Shown piece by piece: positions 1 to 13,400 of a stretch of 64,000 bases of DNA. Position 1 is the first letter of the stretch. Each line of letters opens with the position of its first letter. The position numbers and the translations under genes are program-made. The notes beneath the pieces are model-generated. The model was not told where the DNA came from, did no database searches, and worked only from the letters and a program-made list of their open reading frames with translations. This stretch comes from Quillaja saponaria (lineage: Eukaryota > Streptophyta > Magnoliopsida > Fabales > Quillajaceae), in the NCBI GenBank assembly GCA_029379385.1, contig CM055617.1:8618001-8682000 (forward strand). The letters are read 5' to 3'.

Positions 1-3000
1 AGGTGCAATAATTTCAGAGATGCGGAAGGCAACTCGTACTGGCATTCGAGTAATTGGGAGTGACCAGGTGCCAAAGTGTGTGTCAGAGAATGATCAAGTG
101 GTACAGGTGTGGAGTTGAGATTTGTTTTTTTTTCCCTTTATAGAACCAAAATGCCAAACATAGCTGTTTCTTGGATATATATCTTCAGTTCCACATATTC
201 TCCTGCAGAAGTTTGCCTTCATTTACCATCTGAGATTTCACAGTATTCCTTTTGATATATGCATCATCCTAGTCTTGCTATTCTCTACTACAGAATCATT
301 TATTCTACACTGGGTTTTGTAATACAAATATTCTTCCTTGTCTAGGCAATATAGTTATTCTTAAATCAAGAGCCATTGGTTTTGTATTTTTGTCCAAAAG
401 AGGAACCACATTTTGATTGGTATACATGTATCCACAGGCTGTCTGTGAATAAAATTTTATTCTTCTGAATTAGATAATTTCCCAACACTTATTTAAATGA
501 ATCTTAGATCACAGCCTATATATATTCATTTCTATTTCTGTGTTTTAGACTGGTAACAACAGAAAATTGTATTGGCTTAGATTTCTAAAGCCAAGCTCCA
601 ATCCGTTGTAAGCCACAACTTCAGGTAGAGTTGTTCTGGCGGTTTTTAGTGCTCTTGTTTCAGAACCCTTAGCCAGGTATGTTTTTGCCACAGGAACAAT
701 TTTGTAAAACTAAAATTTAGTTGTATCCACTTGAAAAAGGTCCAGAGATGACTGCAAGACATGAACAGAGTTAAATGAAGAATGAGAAATTGCTGTGTGG
801 CAATAGGTTGGCCATTTAATAGCTCAGCACAAGAAGTGAGAACAAGCAGGAGCTAGTAATTATCCACCCAAATCTGGTAGATGAATTACTGCAAGATGAG
901 GATGCCAGTTGATAAATTTGTTCAAACTGCAGAATGAAAGTTGCCAATAGTTGTGACTTGTGATGCTTTTGAATGAATTTCTGCCTGAGAACAAAAGGGG
1001 CCTGGTGTTAGCCACTTCTAGTTCCTTTATATAGAAAAGGAGGCATTTATCTTTTCTTTCTCTTAAAATCCATGTTAAGCCACTATCTTTTTCTCCCCCT
1101 TGAGCTATGATCATTTGTGCATATGTTTGAATCAATCTCTAGTCTTTCTCTTAATACTCTCTTCCATACAAAATGAAAAAGTATTTACCTACTGGTTTGG
1201 GACTATCAAAATATATGTAGCATATAGATAAAATTATCGTTATATTTTCCACATCCAATGATGGGGTCTGATAGATAACCAGATTTGCTGCCTCAAAAAA
1301 CAGAAGGAAAGCTGCTATACAAAAGAACTTCTTTCCTTAAAATTCCAACCAAAACTCATCTCAAATCTGGAAACCTACACAGTCCAAGATTTTCTGTCAC
1401 CCTCCCCAGTATAAGAAGGGGCACATGCATAAACTTTTTATCAGGAGTGCAGTCTTTGCAATTTTTTAAACCATAGGGGAAACTGCTGCAATTTAATTTT
1501 TTTTGTTTGTTCTCAATATGAGAGCACTACATGGTGCATATTTCTTTAAACTGTACTCAATTCTGTTTAGCATATTTGGTTAGTTAAGTCAACATGATAG
1601 ACCTTGCCGTTCAGCTGCAAGCATTTCATATCATATTTAATAATTTTTTGGCATTTCTTTTTTGTTGTCAGATAATGGGAGAGTTTTCAAATGTGCAAGA
1701 TGCATTATATCATGCAACAGGTAGATTGCGAGATAATCTTTTCTCCAGCATGCAGAACAGTGCTGGAGCAAGGAGTGTTTCCTCTGTATTGACCGATACC
1801 AGTCCCTGTGGAAGTCTGAGGGATCCCGCCCCTCCTGGGAAGGAACAAACAGTTGGTGTTTCTCATAGTCTAAGTCGGCATATTCTTACTCAAAGCATGG
1901 ACCATCTTGGACTTTCCCGCAACTTAGATCATCCTCCTTCACCAAGGTTATGGTCAGCACAGGTAAAATTTCTATCACTGGTGGGCATATTTTGTCTTTC
2001 GCAAATTCTCGCAGTTGATATTGGTGGTTTTTGATTACAGACGGTTTCTGGGATAAGTGCAAGGGGCATCACCGACATTGGCAGGGGATTGACTTCTTTT
2101 AAAGGTGGCCTGGAACTTGGCAGGTTGGTAAACTAAGAAATGAAACAAGAAATTGAGAATTGTACTAGAGCTAAAGCTATAACTGAGATATCTGTGCATG
2201 TTTTAAAAAATATAACTTGTTACACTTGGGGAAAAGGGATTCTTTTAGGTTTTAAATTGTTGTTCTTGATGATTTGAAATTACTAAACTGCTTGGCTCAC
2301 TGAGGCGTCAAGCACATGTTTCTTCCATCTGATGTCTCTGTAGAATCACTGTTTCTTTAGTGTTGGATAATGAAGAACATAAGTTAGGCTTGAAATTACT
2401 AATTGTGATGTTTTATCACCTTTAACTAACTACATCATAAGCATAACTATAAATTGTCTTCTCAAAGCAGGACACTAGAGCACATGAACTCGTGAAATAA
2501 GATTTGTATGCAGGACATTTTATCGGTTCATTGATTATGGTATTTGTTGTTTGCAGCGGGAAAAAATCTGCTATTGTGACTAATACAACTGTTGAAATTG
2601 TGATTCCTGAAAATGTTATTGGCTCTGTATATGGGGACAGTGGTACCAATTTGGCTCGCCTAAGACAGGTAGAGTTATTTAATTTACTTTTGTCCAAATT
2701 TTTCGCTTTCAGTGTTTTCTTCCCCCTAAATGGATGCTAGTTCCTGAATGATCTTTCACAACATATTATTCCCCTAGGAAAAGCTACTTGAAGTTAGGGA
2801 GAAAAGACAACTCCCTACCATACATATATAATAAGGAGAATCTATATTAAGTTTGAAGCAGTAGTCTCTTTTGAGTTAAACCAAGCTTAGCTAAGACATT
2901 ATGACCCTTTACTTATAAAAATGTAAAAAATTAAGTAAAAAAATGTTACAGAAGTCTCTATTCTCTTATCAGATTTCAGGTGCCAAGGTCATTGTGCATG

Positions 3001-3110
3001 AGCCGCGTCCTGGAACAAGTGATAGGACTATTGTCATATCTGGTACACCTGATGAAACTCAAGCAGCTCAGAGCCTGCTCCAAGCATTCATTCTTACCGG
3101 ATCATCATGA
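1..3110 (+). CDS. KH-domain RNA-binding protein, 3' end (HEN4/RCF3-like)
   Basis: Five exons by splice phase: 1-106 (enters from outside the window), 1672-1962, 2041-2123, 2557-2668 and 2973-3110, ending in TGA. The first exon and the start of the second encode the C-terminal half of one KH domain (GAIISEMRKATRTGIRVIG, then a helix containing ALYHATGRLRDNLF). A Ser/Pro-rich linker follows. The last two exons encode a full KH domain starting TTVEIVIPENVIGSVYGDSG; GDSG fills the GxxG nucleic-acid loop. The protein ends about ten residues after that domain. Plant proteins of this layout (HEN4, RCF3/SHI1, At4g18375-like) carry four or five KH domains, are nuclear and act in pre-mRNA processing; that role is inferred from family. 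The N-terminal KH domains lie to the left of the window, so the exact paralogue cannot be named. All junctions are GT-AG and the frame stays open. Confidence 0.9.
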
Positions 3111-3698
3111 TGAAGAGACAGCTTTGGATCATGATGTTCAAATAGATTTTTACCTCATTTTTTGTTTTTTTTTGTTTTTGTTTCTTCTGTTCTAGCTGTA
3201 CATTAAAATCATACAGTTTAGGCCATTATTATGCGAACAGAGCTTAATCAGTTAGTCTCAAGCGTTTTACTCGTAATTTTATTGATTAAGCGGCAATAGC
3301 TGTTATCTTGTCTTTCAAGCAAGTAAAGAACAACTTTAGAATCATTGGCAAGAAAAGAGACGAAAGTGGGGGAATTTGTGCCATGAATGTCTTACGCGGA
3401 TTATTATATCCTAAAGGAAAATGAGATTCCAACCTCTTTTAATTAAATTTTGGAACAGGTTGTTTTTCATGTTTGGAGCAAGAGAGAGATTAAGCAAAAT
3501 TTCTTGAGAAAGTTTTGAGAAGAATTTTGAGCAGATGAGTTTTGACAATATTGCAGAAGTAACAGTTTGTAAGAGGATGGAGGACGCCAACTGGTTCTGA
3601 CTCCCTTAAATTGAAATACTGGGTTCGTTTGTTTCCTTCAACTATATCAAGTAAAAACAGAGTTGTACTTCAGTCAAATAGTGGCGTAAGGATGTTGT
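3111..3698. other. Short spacer between convergent genes (3' UTRs)
   Basis: This 588-bp stretch lies between the stop codons of the KH gene (+) and the GT47 gene (-), so it must hold both 3' untranslated regions. It starts with a T-rich run at 3157-3190. I see no open frame, repeat or transposon in it. With so little room, the two transcripts may overlap at their 3' ends. Confidence 0.6.
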
Positions 3699-6600
3699 TT
3701 ACCCAGAAATATCATGGCTTCTGATTCTGTGGTTAATGACATGGCGGCGTAACCAGAGATCATACATGACCATGTGAAATGCATCATAACTGACTGGAGG
3801 AGTATTCCAAATGAAATGCTTCTGAACCTGAATCACAAAAACAGGATATTGAGGAAATAATACAATTTTTTATCACATGCTTAATATACTCTTTTATGCA
3901 TGGATGGGATTGTACTTTCCTGAATTGACTAACAAATTGTCTGAAGCACCTTCAGCCCAGACATTGGCAACTGGTCTATATCTCAGTGACAGTGCAAAAG
4001 GTGATTTCCTCAATCAATTTATTGTCACATAGTTAACTTTTTTTAGTTTATATCTTTCATTCTGATAATCAAATTTAGTACTGAAGTAGAATAATATCTG
4101 TTGTTTAATTAGAGAATTCAGAATTGACAACAAGTGTATGTGATTCTGTTCCTGAAGTAATCTTGTTAATCAGATACCATGTAATATGTAATTTGATGCA
4201 GTGCTAATGTGAGTAAAGCTAGAAAAATGAAAATTGAACTGTATATCGACGCATGCCATATTATCCTCAGTATCTTTCACAAGTATAAACGTCTGTATTA
4301 TGAAGAGTTTGTTGTAACTAAAAAGAAAGAAGATTCAAACATGTCATATTGGGATTAGTCACCTCAATATATAGTGCGTTTAATTATAAATAACTATCAA
4401 TCATGAATTACTGTACTAAAATGTAGAACTACTAAAATAATTTACCTTCACTAAGTTCTCATGCAATGTGGTCAAACGTTCGTCGGTTATGTATTTAAGA
4501 ATGTCTTTGAGCTGCTGAAGATCAGACTCGTCCAGTATCACAGAGAATTTCCTCCAGTCAAGAATGTCAATGAATGGCAAGTCATGGTACCTGGACATGA
4601 TAACTGCATAGGGGCAAACAAGCAATGCAATTAGGAGACATTACGTTCATAGACACAATAACACTAAACTAGTAAAGACCAGTTCAAGTAGTAGCCCTAT
4701 AAAGTTCATGCTTAGAACAACAGCAACTAACTAAACCGATTCTGAAATTAAATCTGCATTTTTTTCATTTTGTGCTGCAGAAATTCCTGAAAGCAGACAA
4801 TGGGGAGAGCAAAGTAGAATCAAAGGATTTCTGCAGTCATTTTTTCATGAAAATAGTGCCTAAATGAGGTGAGTATTATTCAGAAAAAAGATACCAATAA
4901 CCGGTGGGTGCACACACATTGAGAAGACCCTTTATTTTATCATCTTTGATTTTTCCCCCTGTTATCCTTTTGGAGCTATTCAAATTTCCCTACCCAACTT
5001 CTGCAGAAAATCGCTTGTCATAAGAAAGACGTTCATGACAGCGAGATTAAGAGGGATAGGGACTCAGATGCCTGCCTGTTAGAACAAGAATGTTTAAGAG
5101 TTGGACAGGAATTACGGTGTATAGTTACACAAAGAGCCACGAAGGTGGATAGATACACTCACATTATTAATTCATACGGAAGACGTCATAATGGTACTAC
5201 ACTTTCCTTTATATGACACAACTATCTACCATGTGAAAAAAGGTCTCACTATCTGCCTCCAAATCAGCCAAATCAGTCAAATCAGTTGGACAGCCAGTAA
5301 TTATAGTCTCCTTCATCAGGAGGGATCTGTTCAACAGTTATCTGTGGATAGTTTATCATAGGCAGAAGAACTATTGAAATACACTACATAACTAGTACAG
5401 ATTACACCTCATAATTTAAAGATTAAGAGAACAGAACTACTCCTTAAGCATCAACTGTTTATTGGACAAATAAAAAACAACAAAAAAGGATCATTGTGTA
5501 CAGACATTCTACGGAAAGGAGCTTACCAGGAACACATCCGTAATGAATTGAGGATGCAATACGACTGCCAGTATCGAACCTAGATCCACGTGGGCATAAG
5601 CAGAACTTGGCTCTGTAAAGCTTCTCGGTATATACAATACGCCCTTTAGTTTTGGGGTTGATCTGGTAGTTCTGGATGTCAAATTCAGTGTCATTACCCC
5701 ATCGCATTGCCAACTCATTTCTTAGGTCAGAATCGCAACGACCAGCCCAGAAAGCAAGTGTAGTCCTGCAGTACATGCCAGATGAATTTCAACAATAAAT
5801 TCACAGAGGCAGCATTGTTTCCATCAATTAGAAAGTCATGAATTGGAATGCATACATCTACTGAGGGAAAATTATAGTTTTGATGCAAAAGCAATATGAT
5901 ACAGCAAAAATTAACTGCCTTAACATGTTTATTTTGAAGGACAAATACACCAATTAAGACAATTTAGAATTACAAAAGAAGACAACCCTTAACTGCAGAG
6001 TTCCTCTTTCAAAGATAACCACAATAACTGAGCATCAACCTCATCTTCTCCGTATAAACTATAACCATTTTTACTAAGCACTATATCATCTGATTGATAC
6101 AGTACTCTCAACTCTCATGTATTACAAGAAGTAACTGGCACCGTTAACCTGTAGCCTGAAGAACTATGCTTTAGTGAAATGTAATCTATATTAGTTTAAC
6201 TCTTCAATTGTAACTTGGCTACATGTCTCTAACTTGATAATACTTATCAATTGTATAAAACATACTGTAGCTGCACAACAAAATTTGTTTTCTTATACTT
6301 TTCTTAACCAACTTCTGAATGAGTTTTGTGAAGAGAAAAATGTTTCATTCTCATTGGCGCAATTGCACTATATGAAGTTACCTCTGCTGTAGGTCGCTTC
6401 CCCCTGCTGGATGAGTATATGGGAGCAGCACTTGTGGCACTGCAAAGTCCTTATGTGGAATATATTCAGAATCATAACGAGGCAAGCATACTCCACGAAT
6501 TGAATTCTTGACAAGAAATGGGACTTGTTTAGTAGCATTAACTCCAATGTCGTGGCAGGTCACAAAGAAATGATCAGAACCTGAGGTTCTGTTCCAGTAA

Positions 6601-7670
6601 GGGAACTTGATAATTAAGCTTTCCACGTAGTTCTTTACCACAGAAGTCATATTCTCATAAGAGAGTCCCTGCAGAAGTAAAATGTGCATCAAACCCATTT
6701 GTCAAATAAAGCTGGAATTTCTATATAGCCCCCAAAATTCATAAAGGCATCTATCAATATGAAACTGGTGATAACGAAGTTCTTCCTAATAGCCATTTCT
6801 TGAAATTATTTCTCTTCCAACGTCTTCATCTCAAACTTCTTGCCATTGAAGTTCTTGCTAATAGCCATTTCTTGAAAATTCTCCTATTTGCTGTATGTAT
6901 CACCTAAAATCGGACAATGCAAGAAAATTGAACTAATAAAAATCTTCAAAATAGATCAACTTTTCACTAGAAATTTCAATAATTTCTTACAAAAAAAAGG
7001 AGTGATCTTACATGAATTCAAGACTTGCTGGGTCTAATAAAACAATTTCTACAAGAAGAAGCTTTGAGAACTAATTTCCGAAGCTCAAATTATTACAGTT
7101 ATATACAAAGTTATGAACTGAAAAAATTGAATTTCAAACATACTTTGCCTCTCATTTTCTGGCAAGAAATTGGAATGAAGAAGAGGTGAGCTTGATTAGG
7201 ATCGCTAGTCAAGAACCGACTCTCTCTAAGATTCCTGAAGAAATGTCCTTCGCTGGCGTACTTCCCGGTGAGTTTCCCTGATGTGTGATAATCACCATGA
7301 TCTGGATACATGTAGATCTTGAACTCCTTCTCCATTTTTGCATAATCAAGCTTGAAAGCCTCCGGCAAGTGAAAGACATCAGGAACTTCATCGTTTCCGT
7401 ACGGCATGTAGTTGTCGGTATCGTCCAAATAGCGACTCTTTCACCAAGTTAAAATCGGAGAAATTATAAGTGAAAATGGAGACCAAGAAAGTGGACAAAA
7501 AGAAAAAAGAAAAAAAGAAGGAGAATCGCAATTGCTACCTTTATGTGAACATAAATCATGAAGACGACGATGCTGCTGCACATGGTCGTCATCAAGAAGC
7601 ATACATTTTCTCGGAAAATTTTGAGTAGATTAAATGTAAACCTTCGGTATCTGTGAGCGAAAGGAGGCAT
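3699..7670 (-). CDS. Exostosin-family glycosyltransferase (GT47), type II membrane protein
   Basis: Six exons in transcript order: 7670-7539, 7437-7144, 6668-6382, 5765-5527, 4603-4446 and 3827-3699. Together they make 1239 nt, or 412 aa, with every junction GT-AG and in phase. The N-terminus is short and basic (MPPFAHRYRRFTFNLLKIFR), followed by one membrane segment at about residues 24-42, the usual type II Golgi anchor. The catalytic domain begins near YMPYGNDEVPDVFHLPEAFK. It carries the exostosin blocks FKIYMYPDHG, SCQKMRGK, DHFFVTCHDIG and, near residues 327-340, DLPFIDILDWRKFSV, the GT47 nucleotide-sugar-binding region. The closest type I know is the probable glycosyltransferase At5g03795/At3g07620 group, thought to build cell-wall polysaccharides; donor and acceptor cannot be told from sequence. 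The luminal stem is shorter than in many family members. The start is the first ATG before the anchor, and a poly-pyrimidine stretch lies upstream. Confidence 0.92.
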
Positions 7671-10441
7671 TGTTTTTTTGTCTTGGGAAATTCGGTGGGT
7701 TTATTAGATGAACAAAGAGAGAAAGTGAGAGCGGGAAAGCTCAGTTTGTTATTCTGTATTTGTATTGATGGTTGGTGGTGATGATGTCATGTGGGGCCTG
7801 ATCCTTTATTTTTATGGACCCCACTCCTTTTCCAAAGCTTGTAGACGAGACAGGCTAGGCCGGGCGGGGATGGATGGGCCTACATTGAAACGAGCAATCT
7901 CTCCGCCTACTTGGTCGAATAGGTCTTCTATGAGTTCTCTCTATGCCTCTGCCTCTCTCTATTTGGAGTTTTGAGGGATCTAATTTGGGAATTTCAGAAA
8001 TTGAAGGAAGAAAAAAAAAATAAAAAAAATTAATTGTTTAAGTTGAAGAGAAATAAAAAGAAATAATAAATTATTATATATTTTTACAATTATGTTATTT
8101 TAATATAAAAAATATGAACATATTTACCACTATAGTTAAAAATTATATAATGTAATTATTTTTTTCTACCAAATTCTTTTAATTTAGAGAAATTAAAAAA
8201 AATAAAAATTGGAAAGTACACGTATTTCTCTTTTTCTCTTAATCCTTTAAAAAAAAAAAAAAAACATTTTTTCTCCCTCCATCCAAATGAGCCTTACTGC
8301 TATCATATGATTAAATTATGAACTTGCTGAACATTAGAAAACAAAAAGGGGAGGGGAGGAAGAGATGGCGGTTCCATCCCAAAAAAAACTTGAAATTACC
8401 TTTCCGAAAATGTTAAAGCTTAGTATGAACTATTTTTATATGATTTTTGTAATAATCTTAGGATATCAATATCTCAATTTCTACTATAAATCAATTATAT
8501 TTTATTCTTATGAACTATCACTTATTTTATAATAATTTCAATAAATTATTAAATTAGATAGATAACTTTTTTATTTGAGTCATAATTAGTACTCAATAAT
8601 CTAAATTAATCATTAAGTCTAACAAATTAAGTCAAAAAAGACTAAATTACCTTTATTATAAATTATTTTTTATGTCTTCTCTATTTACATATATTGTCCT
8701 CTTCTTTTTTTATGAAAAGTAAACTTTTTCTATTAATTTAATTTTTGCATACATAGACCATAATGTAGGCTAACTCTTTTTTTTTTTTTTTTTTTTTTTC
8801 ATCTCATCATTTCTCTCTATTTAAAAATTATAAAATTAGAATTTATAATGAGAGGGAGGAGTGAGAGGAATGAGAGGGTGAAATAATTTGAAGACTAAAT
8901 TTGACAAACAAATGATACTTTTACTATAAAACTAACCCAAAAAAAAAAAATACTTTAAGATGAAATAAACAAAAAAGATTATACTTTTGGGACAAATTTT
9001 ATTATTTTTTATGACAAATATCATTTTACCTACATGTATTTCACTTTGCTAACTAGTGCTTTCTGAAATATCATTTTACATACTCGTGGATAAAGCAATT
9101 ATCAATTAACACATCTCTATCTATTTTTCATCCATTTTAAAGAAAATATCCTAACTAGGCCCGTGATCAATACTTCAATTTTAAAAAAATTATCTCCAAA
9201 TAAGATATAAATATATATAATACATAGAAACATTAACTAATTAGATAATTTTAAGTTTATTTGTTGTAATAAGTAACCCATAAATTATTGCAGATTAACA
9301 TTACTCTTAAATAGCTTAAAGTATAAAACTGCAAATAAATTTAACTTGAAATAGTTGCCCAATTTTTGTTGATTAGAGGGACTCCTTAATTGCAACTCTT
9401 ATTCATATCCTAGTTACGAGGGAGACTTTAACTTGGTATTATTATTACTTTTGTGATTCCAGAAACTCAAATATACTGGTTATTTTTGTTACATATTTTA
9501 AGTCATTTTTAATATCATAATTACAAGAATTACTTCAAAGACATTTTTTTTTAATAAATTTTAACACCCAAAAGCAAGAAGTCTTAAAAATTTACGAAAC
9601 ATGGCCTAAAGAGGTGTCGTCATAACCAAACCCTTCAAAATGTCTTACTCAGTTAGAGATAATTTAGACCTTATTATAATTAATTCACATGTTATTATAT
9701 ATATGTGATTTATTTGAAGATTTATTTGATGATAATTTAAAATTAAATAGATAATTACATGCTTAGCACATGATATTTTTCATTACAAATTGATGAAAAA
9801 TAAAAAAATATTGATTAATTAATAATTACTTTAACCACAAGTGGGTAATATGATAATCCATAAATTACATGTTGACAAAATAATACATGTATTCTACAAG
9901 TGAATAAAATAATATTTACTCTTTTTTTAATCAACTCAGTATATATGTAATAATCAATAAAATATTTTAAATTACATCAACAATTTCCTTCAAAATGCAT
10001 CTTGGAACTGAAAAATTACTTTACAAAATTAACAAAATGGCGAAGGATGCCGTTTTGCCATCTTAATATTATTTTCAATTGACCTATGCTTTGGGCCTGT
10101 AAGAGGAGCCTGCCTGACTATGAATATATGAAGAGTTCACAAAGTAAAGAAAAACTTTGTACATATATAACCATCACTGATTCTCAAAAAAAGAGGCAGA
10201 TTAACTGCTCATGTAATACTTTTTCTAGCCTTGTAAACAATGTGATTATCAAATAAAGCAACAATCATCATTTGACTTAATTCTAGTTAGCATTACTAAA
10301 TTTCTGACAGGCCAGCTCCAGTAGGCAGCACTCAGAACCCCCCGCAGTTGCACACTGCAATCAAAACAATATAATGCCTTCATGTAGTAAAAATACTTGG
10401 ACCAAAATCGGCATTCAATGGCCCATAGATCAACCGATGGA
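7671..10441. other. AT-rich intergenic region, no gene seen
   Basis: This region lies upstream of the GT47 gene and downstream of the DRP3 stop. The GT47 promoter and leader should lie in the first few hundred bases (7671-7950), which are less AT-rich. From 8000 to 10050 the sequence is very AT-rich with many A and T runs and no credible open frame. A T run of 23 sits at 8777-8799. The part nearest 10442 (about 10190-10441) is probably DRP3 3' untranslated sequence. No terminal repeats or target-site duplications were recognised. Confidence 0.6.
8777..8799. repeat. Mononucleotide T run (23)
   Basis: An uninterrupted run of 23 T in the spacer upstream of the GT47 gene. Such runs are often length-polymorphic and are prone to assembly error. 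It could be the poly(A) tail of an old minus-strand retroposed sequence, but nothing next to it supports that. Confidence 0.85.
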
Positions 10442-13400
10442 TTAAAGACCAGGTACATAATTCTGTCCACTTCCATTGGAATCTGCATTAATATGAAATG
10501 GTGATTGTAGTTCCCCAGAGTGAGATGACTTTCTAGACTTGTTCTTAGGGGAAGCTGCATAGTAATGACCAGATCCGCTTGTAGCATAGGGAGATGTCAT
10601 TGGTACTCCATGAGTTTTAGGTAAACCAGTTGGATCGGATAAACTGTAGCCCTTTTCGACTGTTTCAGCTTCTAGAGGCAGTTCATCCAATGTCTACAAA
10701 AAGGGAAACGTCATCAGACTGAACAATATTTTGAAGTACAATTACGGGTTATGTATTTTTGCTAATAATCTTAAAAAGCTTAGGGAATTGAAGAAAAACT
10801 ACAAAACTTGACTACATACACATAGGAGACCCGAATAGTAAGTCCATCCAATACAAGCAATTGGTTAATTGCATGCACATTAAAACAAATTAAGTATTGC
10901 TCAACGTTGCATTTGGCTTGTAATTGGAAGAAGGTGTGTTCCAAAATCATATTTGTAAGAGAACCTCAAATAGCTTAACCCATTAATAAGTGAGAGCAGA
11001 CCACATAAGAATAAAAAAGCATACAAAAACCACATTACAACATTTAGTCACACAACTACAGTAAACCATGTGTCGTATAAAATAAAATTTGGCTCTACTA
11101 ATCAGAGATCACCCACCCGGAAAGCTTGCTGAAGAACACGGAGTATTTCTCGGGTGCGCTTTCTCTTGGTTGCTATTTCATCAGGTTCTTGCAACATCTC
11201 CTCAAACATGTTCTCTCTATTTTAATCATGATATAATCTCAGTTAGCAGCTAATGAATGACAATATTATCCTTCAAATTATAGACATAAACTGGAAGCAA
11301 CAACCGGTAAAAATGTCACCTGTATAGCTTTGTAATGAAAACATTGTGCAGCTCTCGCGTTGCATTGTTTACCTGGAAATAATTAAATAACAGACAAACA
11401 ACAATCAACCAATCCAGAAAGTATGAATTCAGGCGTGCTTATCAGCACACTATTCCTCCAAAATAAATGACAATGAGAATATGCTCTAATACGATATTAT
11501 CAATAAAAGGCTTACCCGATTAATCACCTACGAAGACCTCATGTAAATCAATTATTCAAAAATGGGAAAATATGCAGGGAAAATATTAATTTGCATTTAA
11601 ACATGCAGAATAATGGCATGACTTTGCAAAGTCAATTTCCCAAGGTTTAGCTAACAAAACCACAGAGAGGAGTTTGAACTTAAGATATGTAGCAGGCAGA
11701 GAACGCCTTCAGACATGTAGAATTTTTTTCGCCATCTGGGCAAGGATTGCATCCAGAATTTGACAGGATATCCTGGCTAGCCAGGACCGGAACAATTATT
11801 CCACAACAATATTCAGTTTATAAAAATTAGATCTTACAAAATTTGATAGAAGGATGAACAATACCAAGAAGTGCATGATCGCTTTAGGTACAAGATCCTC
11901 AACATTCTTCCTTACAATGTCATAGTATGACCTCAGCAGCAGCTTTGTGACTGCAATTTCAACAGTCTCTGTTTCTGAATTGCTATCAGATGGTCTCAAT
12001 ACAGGTGGAGGCTGGACAAGAAACAAACAGATCAAGAAAACCAAATCTATCATGGAATTATTAATCAATCCAGTAATATCTTCTTGATTGATTACCCCAT
12101 TCATCTACCTCTTTCAATAGGATCATAGATACGGGCTGCTCCACGCTGTGAACCGGTTCACTCTGAGACTTACTTGTTGAACTTTCTTTAGCAGAGATAC
12201 GGTTATCACTTCCACTAAAAATTGATGAAATTCTCCAACTTGTTCCACCAGTGTTTCCTAGAAAGTCATCAATTCTTCCAAACTCAGTCTCATCATTTTA
12301 AGGAAATCACATCATTGAAGACCAGAAAAATAATCATTAGTCGAAAGACATAAAAATAGCCATATCATCAAACAGATATAGCACAATGATGCCCATTTAA
12401 ATAGGTGTTTGAAATCACCTATAAAGAAATTCTCTAATGCTTGATTGAATAAATGAATATTAAGGATTCAACCATGTCATTATATATCATAACCATCTTG
12501 AACCTATCCATTTCCCAAGTCTAAACAGATGCAAAAACTAAGAAAAAAAAATTACCAGAAGGTGCAACTTTTTCAACATCTGCTGGTGGCCGGACAGCCT
12601 GTTATTCAATTACATGATATCATAAAGTCAGAATTGATTAAAACAACTGCCCGCAATTTGACAGAACACCCTGGTACAAAATGGGTGATTTTGCAAGTGG
12701 GAAACTGCTTATATTCCCAACAGGATATAATTTCCTAACCTGATCAGGCACTACTCCATTTACTTGTCTTGCAAGAAAAGCTGGAGACTTTAGGCTTCTT
12801 TCAGAAGCAGAACCCTTATCAGATTCTATGCCATCCTATTTGACAGTAATAAAGGAAAATGTAAAGGAACAAAAAAAAAAAAAAAATTGAGATTCCACAA
12901 GGAGGCATGAAAAAAAAATATAACACATTTAAATTTCACAAGGTGCATGTACCTTCTGCCTGGAAACAGGTAAAGGCATCCTAGAAGATTTGCTTTGCTG
13001 CACAGCAATCTCCAATGCTTTACTTCCACCAATAAAATTTGGATGGGAAGTGTTAATGTAGTCCATCTGCGAATTCATGTTAACTTAAACAGCTATAATA
13101 TGATTTTTTTTAATTTTTTTTTACAGTGAATATTTTTAGTATTGCACAAGTAAGTGATTTTCAAAATTGAAAAAGAATCCCAGGTGAACAGGGATGGATG
13201 CACATACAAGACAGTGGGGGCACGTGTGCCACTGGCTTTCCAAAGTTTCATTTTTACTGAGTAATTGTATAAATTTCAAATTGAATTTATCTGTAAAACA
13301 TTTTCACTCATTCGTTTAGTAAAAACAAAATTAGTGCACCCACAATCCCAAGTAAAAAAGGATAGTGATTTTATTATCCTTTAACCAAATTAATTGTAGT

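Noticed and set aside
1594..2034. 146-codon single-exon gene on the plus strand
   Set aside because: Only 1672-1962 is coding, as an exon of the KH gene. The ends of the frame read into introns past a clear acceptor and donor.
7426..7428. Start of the GT47 protein at MDDTDN
   Set aside because: The codon at 7428 is TTG, and it lies inside exon 2, whose acceptor is at 7438. The true start with a membrane anchor is in the upstream exon at 7670.
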